Assembly: GCF_000371965.1 (NCBI RefSeq) | Contig: NZ_AQUO01000001.1 | Span: 496,001 to 560,000 of the forward strand | Source: Paracoccus sp. N5 | GTDB taxonomy: Bacteria > Pseudomonadota > Alphaproteobacteria > Rhodobacterales > Rhodobacteraceae | DNA length: 64,000 nt | Direction: 5' to 3' | Part shown: positions 57,745 to 64,000 of the stretch, piece by piece | Layout of the letters: each line of letters starts with the position of its first letter | How positions within the stretch are numbered: position 1 is the stretch's first letter | Made by a program: the position numbers and the translations under genes | Notes under the pieces: generated by a model | Database searches by the model: none | Told to the model about the DNA's origin: nothing | The model's input: the letters and a program-made list of their open reading frames with translations, nothing else

Positions 57745-59553
57745 ATGGCACGCGGACCGAAAGTCATCGTGGACCGTCCGACCACGAAACGCATCGGCGC
57801 GCTCGGCGCGCTCTGGCCCTTCATCCGGCCCTATCGCGGTCTCCTGGCAGTGGCGGTGCTGGCGCTGGTGGCGACGGCCGGGATCAGCCTGGTCCTGCCG
57901 CTGGCGGTGCGCCGCGTGGTCGATGGCTTCGACGCCGGCGCGCATCTGCTGGACCAGTATTTCGGCGCGGCGCTGGCCATCGTCGGGCTGCTCGCGCTGG
58001 GGACCGGGCTGCGCTATTACTTCGTCACCCGGCTGGGCGAGCGCGTCGTGGCCGACATCCGCAAGGCGGTGTTCGACCGCGTCATCGCCATGAGCCCGGC
58101 CTTCTACGAGCGCGTGCTGACCGGCGAGATCATCAGCCGCATCACCACCGACACCACGCTGATCCAGTCGGTGATCGGCTCCTCGGTCTCGATCGCGCTG
58201 CGCAATTTCATGATCCTGGTCGGCGGCATGGCGCTTCTGGTCTGGACCTCGCCCAAGCTCTCGGGGCTGGTCCTGCTTCTGGTGCCGCTGGTGGTGGTGC
58301 CGATCGTCGTGCTGGGCCGGCGGCTGCGCAAGCTCTCGCGCGAGAACCAGGACTGGATCGCGCTGTCCTCGGGCGCGGCCTCGGAAAGCCTGCTCTCGGC
58401 CCAGACGGTGCAGGCCTTCACCCACGAAGGCCCGACCCGGGCGCGCTTCGACGAGGTGACCGAACGCTCCTATGTCTCGGCGCTGGACCGGGTGCGGACC
58501 CGCACGGTGATGACGGTGATCGTGATCTTCCTGATCTTCTCGGGTGTGCTGGGCGTGCTGTGGATCGGCGCGCGCGACGTGCGGACGGACGTGATGACCG
58601 TGGGCCAGCTGGTGCAATTCGTCATCTACGCGGTGATGGTCGCCGGCGCCGTCGGCGCGCTGTCGGAAATCTGGGGCGAATTGCAGCGCGCCGCCGGCGC
58701 GACCGAGCGGCTGACCGAGCTGCTGACCGCCCAGGACAGCCTGACCGATCCCGTCGCGCCGGTGGCCCTGCCCCGTCCGGTCAAGGGCGCCATCGGCTTT
58801 GACGACGTGACCTTCCACTACCCCTCGCGCCCGGACCGCTCGGCGCTCGAGGGCATCACGCTCGACATTGCGCCGGGCGAGACGGTGGCGCTGGTCGGTC
58901 CCTCGGGCGCCGGCAAGACCACGGTGATCCAGCTGCTGCTGCGCTTCTGGGATCCCGACGCCGGCACGGTCAGCATCGACGGCATCGACCTGCGCGACAT
59001 GGCGCGCGCCGATTTCCGCCAGGCCATCGCGCTGGTGCCGCAGGACCCGGTGATCTTTGCCGCCACCGCGCGCGAGAACATCCGCTTCGGCCGTCCCGAG
59101 GCCAGCGACGCCGAGGTCGAGGCCGCCGCCCGCGCCGCCCATGCCGACGAATTCCTGGCGCTCCTGCCCGACGGATATGACAGTTATGTCGGCGAGCGCG
59201 GGGTGATGCTGTCCGGCGGGCAGAAGCAGCGCATCGCCATCGCCCGCGCCATCCTGCGCGACGCGCCCATCCTGCTTCTGGACGAGGCGACCAGCGCGCT
59301 CGACGCCGAATCCGAACGGCTGGTGCAGCAGGCGGTGGATGAACTGGCGCGCACCCGCACCACGATCATCATCGCGCACCGGCTGGCGACGGTGAAGAAG
59401 GCTGACCGCATCGTCGTCTTCGACCATGGCCGGATCGTGGCGCAGGGCCGGCACGACACGCTGGTCGCGCAGGGCGGGCTTTACGCCCGGCTGGCGCGGC
59501 TGCAATTCACCGAAGGCGCCGAAGAGCCGCCCCCGCTGCCGCCGCAGGGCTGA
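57745..59553 (+). CDS. ABC transporter, fused permease-ATPase (MsbA-like)
   Basis: A protein of 602 residues. Six membrane helices span about 25-310, followed by an ATPase with Walker A GPSGAGKTT (about 385), Q-loop LVPQDPVIFA, signature LSGGQKQR (about 488) and Walker B ILLLDEATSALD. It is a homodimeric exporter of the MsbA or lipid/drug type; the substrate is unclear. It follows the EVE gene after 57 bp. Confidence 0.9.
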   Translation: MARGPKVIVDRPTTKRIGALGALWPFIRPYRGLLAVAVLALVATAGISLVLPLAVRRVVDGFDAGAHLLDQYFGAALAIVGLLALGTGLRYYFVTRLGERVVADIRKAVFDRVIAMSPAFYERVLTGEIISRITTDTTLIQSVIGSSVSIALRNFMILVGGMALLVWTSPKLSGLVLLLVPLVVVPIVVLGRRLRKLSRENQDWIALSSGAASESLLSAQTVQAFTHEGPTRARFDEVTERSYVSALDRVRTRTVMTVIVIFLIFSGVLGVLWIGARDVRTDVMTVGQLVQFVIYAVMVAGAVGALSEIWGELQRAAGATERLTELLTAQDSLTDPVAPVALPRPVKGAIGFDDVTFHYPSRPDRSALEGITLDIAPGETVALVGPSGAGKTTVIQLLLRFWDPDAGTVSIDGIDLRDMARADFRQAIALVPQDPVIFAATARENIRFGRPEASDAEVEAAARAAHADEFLALLPDGYDSYVGERGVMLSGGQKQRIAIARAILRDAPILLLDEATSALDAESERLVQQAVDELARTRTTIIIAHRLATVKKADRIVVFDHGRIVAQGRHDTLVAQGGLYARLARLQFTEGAEEPPPLPPQG

Positions 59554-59577
59554 GCGCCCCCTGGCGGCAGCGCCGGT

Positions 59578-60120
59578 TCAGCGCGGCGCGCTGTAGACTG
59601 CCGCCCAGAACACCGTCTTGCCGTCGCTGCCGACGGCCTTGCCGATGCCGTAATGGCGGACCTGCGGGATCAGGATATTCGCCAGATGCCCGCTGGAGCG
59701 GCTCCATTCCTGCAGCACCCGCTCTTGCGTGAAGGGGCCGGCGGCGATGTTCTCGGCCGCGATGCTGGGCCGATAGCCTTCCTTCTTCAGCCGCTGCATC
59801 GGCCCCTTCGTGCTGCTGCCGCTATGGGACATCACCCCGCGCCGGGCCATGTCGCAGGCATGGCGGGCGGCGACCTCGGCCAGCTCGGCATTGGCGCGCA
59901 GCGGCGCCAGCCCACGCGCCTGGCGCGTGGCATTGGTGGCGGCGGTGGCTGCCTTGTTTTCGCGCACCGACGTCTGGTAGCAGGAAACCGCGCCCTGCCG
60001 CGCCAGGTTGAAGGCGACGGATTTGGTCGAGACTCGCACCTGGATCTCGGCCAGGGCCGGCGAGGCGAGCAGGCCCATTAAGGCCATGAAAACCAATGAT
60101 TTGGCCAATTTGTTCAGCAT
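59578..60120 (-). CDS. Secreted CAP (SCP/PR-1) domain protein
   Basis: A protein of 180 residues from ATG 60120, supported by AAGGGG upstream; an in-frame ATG at 60138 is less favoured. A signal peptide (KLAKSLVFMALMGLLASPALA) precedes a CAP domain: RGLAPLRANAELAEVAARHA, MSHSGSS, AAENIAAGPF and the end QVRHYGIGKAV. CAP proteins are secreted or periplasmic; the role here is unknown. Confidence 0.88.
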   Translation of the reverse strand: MLNKLAKSLVFMALMGLLASPALAEIQVRVSTKSVAFNLARQGAVSCYQTSVRENKAATAATNATRQARGLAPLRANAELAEVAARHACDMARRGVMSHSGSSTKGPMQRLKKEGYRPSIAAENIAAGPFTQERVLQEWSRSSGHLANILIPQVRHYGIGKAVGSDGKTVFWAAVYSAPR

Positions 60121-60254
60121 GAGAACCCCTTGTTTCATGGGGAAAATAGGAAGGACGGTTCAGTTTCACAACTTCCGATTGCTGAAAATTGTATGGAACC
60201 GCCGCTTGCGCGGATCGTTGCCGTTGTGATGCAATCCGAGCCAAAGGAGTGGTC

Positions 60255-60764
60255 ATGGCCATTTGGGATTTCGTGAAGGACGCCGGAAAATCGCTGTTCG
60301 GCAGCGAGGCCGAGGCGAAAGAGGCTCCGGCACAACCGGCAGGGCAGCCCGCGGCGCAGGCCGCGGAAAGCGACACCGACCGTAAGGTCGCCGCGCTCAA
60401 GGCCGAGCTGAAGACGCTTGGCCTGACCGGCAAGGATGTCCACCTGAAGCTGCGCGGCGATACCGTGGTGATCTCGGGCCAGGCCCGCGACCAGGAAACG
60501 CTGGAAAAGCTGATCCTCGCCGTCGGCAACATCAAGGGCATCGCCCATGTCGAGCTGGAGGGCGCCAGCACCGAAACCCCCGCGCCCGCCGGCGCCAAGC
60601 CCGTGTTCCATACCGTGCAAAAGGGCGAGACGCTTTCCGCCATTGCGCAGAAATATCTTGGCAAGGCCGGCCGTTACCAGGAAATCTTCGAGGCCAACAA
60701 GCCGATGCTGACCGACCCGGACAAGATCTATCCCGGCCAGACGCTGCGCATTCCGCAGGCCTGA
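60255..60764 (+). CDS. BON-LysM domain protein (YgaU/LysM type)
   Basis: A protein of 169 residues from ATG 60255 with AGGAG upstream. The N-terminal MAIWDFVKDAGKSLFG, a BON domain (about 40-105) and a C-terminal LysM (HTVQKGETLSAIAQKYLGKA, about 115-167) copy the layout of E. coli YgaU/LysM. It has no signal peptide. In E. coli the homologue binds potassium and peptidoglycan-linked functions are debated. Confidence 0.9.
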   Translation: MAIWDFVKDAGKSLFGSEAEAKEAPAQPAGQPAAQAAESDTDRKVAALKAELKTLGLTGKDVHLKLRGDTVVISGQARDQETLEKLILAVGNIKGIAHVELEGASTETPAPAGAKPVFHTVQKGETLSAIAQKYLGKAGRYQEIFEANKPMLTDPDKIYPGQTLRIPQA

Positions 60765-60894
60765 CGCGGCGTCTCTGACGCTGCGTTTCCACGCGCCGCG
60801 GGCAAGGCCCGACTTGCCCCGGCGCCGCTTTTCGGACCATTCTTTCCAAGGCGGGGCCAAGGCGCGCCCCGGAGGGAATTTCTGGGAGGATTCA

Positions 60895-62781
60895 ATGGTC
60901 AGGTTCGCGAACGTCGCAGACCGCAACGCGGTCGAGGCGGAAATGCCCTATGCGCAGCGGCAGCTGCCCGCGACGATCCATCAGGCCCTGACGCTGACCC
61001 GCGACCGCCATCCCCAGCGCCCGGCGATCAGCTTCCAGCTTTTCTCGGACCCCAGGGCGCCGGCGCGCAGCCTGACCTGGTCCGACCTGCACGAGCGGGT
61101 GACCGAGACTGCGAACCTGTTCCACAGCCTGGGCATCGGCCCGCGCGATGTCGTGGCCTATCTGCTGCCGAACTGCCTCGAGGCGCCGATCGTGCTGCTG
61201 GCGGGCGCCACCGCCGGCATTGTGAACCCGATCAACCCGCTTCTCGACCCCGAGCAGATTGCGGCCATCCTGCGCGAAACCGGCGCCAAGGTTCTGGTGA
61301 CGCTGAAGAGTTTCCCGAAGACCGATATCGCGCAAAAGGCCGCGGCGGCCGTGTCGCAGGCCCCCGGCGTCCAGACCGTGCTCGAGGTCGACCTGCGCGG
61401 CTACCTGACCGGGGTGAAGCGCCTGCTGGTGCCGCTGATGCGGCCCAAGGTGCCGACCCGCCACCACGCCCGGGTGCTGGATTTCGAGGCCGCCGCCAGC
61501 GCCCAGCGCCACGACCGGCTGCTGTTCGACCCGGCGCCCGAAGACCGCGTCGCCGCCTATTTCCACACCGGCGGCACCACCGGCACGCCCAAAGTGGCGC
61601 AGCACAAGCTGTCGGGCATGATCTACAACGGCTGGCTGGGCGCCGAATTGCTGTTCAACGAACGCGACGTGCTGATGTGCCCGCTGCCGATGTTCCACGT
61701 CTTCGCCGCCTACCCGATCCTGATGTCCTGCCTGATGTCGGGGGCGCAGCTGGTCATGCCGACCCCCGCCGGCTATCGCGGCGAGGGCGTCTTCGACAAT
61801 TTCTGGAAGCTGATCGAGCGCTGGCAGGCCACCTTCCTGATCACCGTCCCGACCGCCATCGCCGCGCTGATGCAGCGGCCGGTCGATGCGGATGTCTCCT
61901 CGCTGCGCACGGCGATCTCGGGCTCGGCGCCGCTGCCGATGGAGCTTTACAACCGCTTCCGCTCGGCCACCGGCGTCGAGATCGCCGAGGGCTACGGCCT
62001 GACCGAAGCGACCTGCCTGGTGTCGGTGAACCCGGTGGACGGGCTGAAGAAGGTCGGCTCGGTCGGCATCCCGCTGCCCTATACCCATGTCCGCATCCTG
62101 CGCCGCGTCGACGGCACCTTCCAGGAATGCGCCGTGGACGAGATCGGCGAGATCTGCGTCGCCAACCCCGGCGTCTACGAGGGCTCGACCTATACCGAGG
62201 CCGACAAGAACCACGACCTTTTCGCCGAGGACCGCTTCCTGCGCACCGGCGACCTGGGCCGGCTGGACGCGGACGGCTATCTGTGGATCACCGGCCGGGC
62301 CAAGGACCTGGTCATCCGCGGCGGCCACAACATCGACCCGGCGATGATCGAGGATGCGCTGCTGTCGCATCCGGCCGTCGCCTTCGCCGGCGCCATCGGC
62401 CAGCCCGACGCCTTCGCGGGCGAACTGCCCTGCGCCTATGTCGAGCTGGTCGCGGGCGCCGAGGTCTCGGTCGAGGCGCTGATGGAGCATGCCCGCGAGC
62501 ACATTCCCGAACGCGCGGCGGTGCCGAAATATATCGAGGTGCTGCCCGAGTTGCCGAAGACGGCGGTGGGCAAGATCTTCAAGCCCGACCTGCGCAAGCT
62601 GGCGATCAAGCGCGTTTATGACGAGGCCATGGCCGAGGCCGGGCTGCCGGTCACGGTGGCCGAGGTGGTCGAGGACAAGAAGCGCGGGCTGGTGGCAAGG
62701 CTGAAGCGCAAGGGCACGGTGGACGAAAAGGCGCTGTCGGATTGCCTGGGGCAATTCACCCGGCCTTGGGAATGGGGGTGA
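60895..62781 (+). CDS. Acyl-CoA synthetase (AMP-forming)
   Basis: A protein of 628 residues from ATG 60895, which has GGGAGGA upstream. The AMP-binding P-loop is FHTGGTTGTPK (about 222-232), then GYGLTEATCLVSVNP, TGDLGRLDADGYLWITGRAK and the C-terminal PKTAVGKIFKPDLR with the catalytic Lys. It activates a fatty or other carboxylic acid to its CoA ester. It ends 12 bp before the second IS copy. Confidence 0.92.
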   Translation: MVRFANVADRNAVEAEMPYAQRQLPATIHQALTLTRDRHPQRPAISFQLFSDPRAPARSLTWSDLHERVTETANLFHSLGIGPRDVVAYLLPNCLEAPIVLLAGATAGIVNPINPLLDPEQIAAILRETGAKVLVTLKSFPKTDIAQKAAAAVSQAPGVQTVLEVDLRGYLTGVKRLLVPLMRPKVPTRHHARVLDFEAAASAQRHDRLLFDPAPEDRVAAYFHTGGTTGTPKVAQHKLSGMIYNGWLGAELLFNERDVLMCPLPMFHVFAAYPILMSCLMSGAQLVMPTPAGYRGEGVFDNFWKLIERWQATFLITVPTAIAALMQRPVDADVSSLRTAISGSAPLPMELYNRFRSATGVEIAEGYGLTEATCLVSVNPVDGLKKVGSVGIPLPYTHVRILRRVDGTFQECAVDEIGEICVANPGVYEGSTYTEADKNHDLFAEDRFLRTGDLGRLDADGYLWITGRAKDLVIRGGHNIDPAMIEDALLSHPAVAFAGAIGQPDAFAGELPCAYVELVAGAEVSVEALMEHAREHIPERAAVPKYIEVLPELPKTAVGKIFKPDLRKLAIKRVYDEAMAEAGLPVTVAEVVEDKKRGLVARLKRKGTVDEKALSDCLGQFTRPWEWG

Positions 62782-62860
62782 GGAATCTTTCTAGGTCGTG
62801 TTGACAAAAGGGATTCCTCTGGCAGTCGTCCTATGATTCAAGCTCATCTCTACGTGGGAG

Positions 62861-63286
62861 ATGAACTTGGCACGCAACCTGATATCCGACGATGAGTGGA
62901 CCTTCTTCGAGGGCTTCATTCGTGCCGTCCGGCACCCTAACGGGCGGAAACCTGCGGACCATCGTCTTGTTCTGAATGGTATATTCTGGATCGCAAGGAC
63001 TGGTGCGCCATGGCGCGATCTGCCCGAAGAGTTTGGCAAGTGGTCCTCGGTCTACCGTCAGTTCCGCCGCTGGACTTTGGCGGGACTGTGGGAGGATATC
63101 CTGGATGCGCTGAACCACGCTGGGATCGCGCCAGACAAGCTCCAGATGGTTGATAGCACTGTGATCCGCGCCCATCATCATGCGGCGGGCGCAAAAGGGG
63201 GACTCCGAAAGAGGCTCTTGGCCGTTCGAGAGGCGGCTTCTCGACCAAGATCCATCTCCGCGTCAACGGCGCAGGCCTCCCGATGA
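62861..63286 (+). CDS. IS5-family transposase, N-terminal frame (OrfA), copy 2
   Basis: Identical protein to the OrfA of copy 1 at 20340, with the same A4G5 run for a probable -1 frameshift into OrfB. Confidence 0.9.
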   Translation: MNLARNLISDDEWTFFEGFIRAVRHPNGRKPADHRLVLNGIFWIARTGAPWRDLPEEFGKWSSVYRQFRRWTLAGLWEDILDALNHAGIAPDKLQMVDSTVIRAHHHAAGAKGGLRKRLLAVREAASRPRSISASTAQASR

Positions 63287-63642
63287 GGACCGAGATCACG
63301 CCGGGGCAGGATTCCGACTACACCGGCTATGATATGGTGATGGCCGACAACCTGCCGCAACCAGCAGTTCTGGTCGCCGACAGGGGCTATGACTCTGATA
63401 AAATTCGGGAAGACATCGAGAGCCGCAACGCCCTGCCCATGATACCGATGCGAAGGAACCGAAGGGTGCGCAAGGCTGTCGACATGACCATCTACACCCT
63501 GCGCAACATGGTCGAGCGCTGCTTCAACAAGCTGAAAAATAGCCGCCGCCTTGCAACCCGCTACGACAAAACCGCCGAAAGCTTCCTTGGCTTCGTCGAC
63601 GTCGCCTGCATCAGGCTCTGGCTCCGCCATTTGTCAACATGA
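63283..63642 (+). CDS. IS5-family transposase, C-terminal frame (OrfB), copy 2
   Basis: Identical protein to the OrfB of copy 1 at 20762, carrying the second catalytic Asp (VADRGYDSD) and the Glu region. Expressed most likely as a frameshift fusion with OrfA. Confidence 0.88.
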   Translation: MRTEITPGQDSDYTGYDMVMADNLPQPAVLVADRGYDSDKIREDIESRNALPMIPMRRNRRVRKAVDMTIYTLRNMVERCFNKLKNSRRLATRYDKTAESFLGFVDVACIRLWLRHLST

Positions 63643-63644
63643 CC

Positions 63645-63905
63645 TAGTTCGAACATCCGGCCGTCGACATGGACGCGCCATTCGGATGTCACCTGCCGGG
63701 CATCGGCGCTGTCGCGGATGGTGACGACGGCCGGGGCCTTAGACTGTAGCCGGGCCTGCATCACCGCCTCAGACCCGCGCAGATAGCGGACATGCGCCGC
63801 GCAGGCGAAGCGCAACAGGCAGTCCTGCACGACCTGCCCGTCCTCGTCGACGGCCTCGTAGGGCTCATAAAACCGCGCCCGGCTTTTCAGGTCACTGGCC
63901 TGCAT
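63645..63905 (-). pseudogene. Phage head-closure / head-tail adaptor gene truncated by the IS
   Basis: 87 residues of native sequence from ATG 63905 to the IS edge: DLKSRARFYEPYEAVDEDGQ, RYLRGSEAVMQARLQS, TIRDSADARQVTSEWRVHVD, ending VDGRMFEL. RGSE followed by a beta-rich stretch is the pattern of head-closure proteins that cap the portal before tail joining. After that the frame reads into the IS for 27 residues. The missing C-terminus is not on the other side of the IS. It points to a prophage continuing to the right. Confidence 0.72.
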
Positions 63906-64000
63906 CTGACTTCCTCTTGCGTCGCTCGCGTTTCCGTCGGTTTTCCATCAGTGCCGCACATCGCGGGGTGCAATATCGCACCAGCCCGTGAACCTCGGGC
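63892..64000 (-). CDS. End of an unidentified phage-type gene (partial)
   Basis: The last 35 residues of a frame entering from the right edge: PEVHGLVRYCTPRCAALMEN then RRKRERRKRKSDAGQ. The CxxxC pair and a strongly basic tail suggest a small nucleic-acid-binding protein. Its stop overlaps the start of the head-closure gene by 14 bp, so both belong to one phage operon. Confidence 0.5.
   Translation of the reverse strand, partial: PEVHGLVRYCTPRCAALMENRRKRERRKRKSDAGQ

Larger units (their letters stand above)
62794..63644 (+). mobile_element. IS5-family insertion sequence (IS427 group, IS1248-like), copy 2
   Basis: Same length, ends and transposase frames as copy 1; no difference was noticed on reading. 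Same orientation, 42,521 bp away. TA flanks both ends (62792-62793, 63645-63646). The left flank is host DNA just after the acyl-CoA synthetase; the right flank is the middle of a phage gene. The two flanks do not reassemble into one gene, so this is a rearrangement point. Confidence 0.93.

Noticed and set aside
57199..59505. A minus strand open frame of 768 codons
   Set aside because: Antisense to the ABC exporter and the EVE gene; His/Asp/Gln-rich nonsense typical of a shadow frame.
20273..63644. A composite transposon bounded by the two IS copies
   Set aside because: The segment holds core genes such as map, accD, folC, tsaD and hemD in normal neighbourhoods, so it is ordinary chromosome with two IS insertions.

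Overview
The window is high-GC chromosomal DNA from an alphaproteobacterium of the order Rhodobacterales, most like Paracoccus. This rests on the flagellar gene order, the hemD / Mic60-like / hemY neighbourhood, the rpmH-rnpA-yidD line and an IS5-family element of the IS427/IS1248 type; no marker allows a firm species call.

Layout. 1-1860: end of an unknown gene, an extensin-like secreted protein and a Crp/Fnr-type regulator. 1862-7924: flagellar basal-body cluster, fliI facing flgB-flgC-fliE-fliQ-flgF-flgG-flgA-flgH-fliL. 8021-17041: mostly leftward housekeeping genes (SixA-like phosphatase, argB, engB, MOSC protein, yidC, degenerate EAL protein, ttcA, yidD, rnpA, rpmH), with about 0.95 kb of non-coding DNA carrying three imperfect tandem repeats between the EAL gene and yidC. 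17292-18891: sensor kinase and tRNA-Arg(ACG). 18892-20231: debris of an old phage-type element (HK97-type capsid fragment, broken integrase).

20232-32474 is the most interesting part: an island of about 11.4 kb (without its IS) inserted at the 3' end of tRNA-Arg(CCT). A 47-bp att duplication flanks it, and an 851-bp IS has landed inside the distal att copy. It encodes integrase, excisionase-like protein, a repressor with two matching operators, a RepA-like ATPase, both terminase subunits, a lambda-type portal, a prohead protease-major capsid fusion and a gpW-like head-completion protein. No tail, baseplate, fibre or lysis gene is recognisable. That is the make-up of a capsid-encoding phage satellite rather than a full or randomly decayed prophage.

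32602-45660: LacI-type regulator, map, molybdopterin-binding protein, GNAT protein, two uncharacterised proteins, phhB, cardiolipin synthase, accD-folC, an IS5-type transposase relic, zapE, a lipoprotein and an MFS transporter. 45783-50601: accessory surface block (SASA-type esterase, large surface or fibre-like protein, alpha/beta hydrolase, putative rhamnosyltransferase). 50767-54916: tRNA-Thr(CGT), hemY-like, Mic60-like and hemD. 54988-62781: tsaD-gpsA-yciI-EVE operon, ABC exporter, CAP-domain protein, BON-LysM protein and acyl-CoA synthetase. 62794-63644: second, apparently identical IS copy, directly abutting a phage head-closure gene cut at the IS edge, so another prophage (or its remains) continues beyond the right end.
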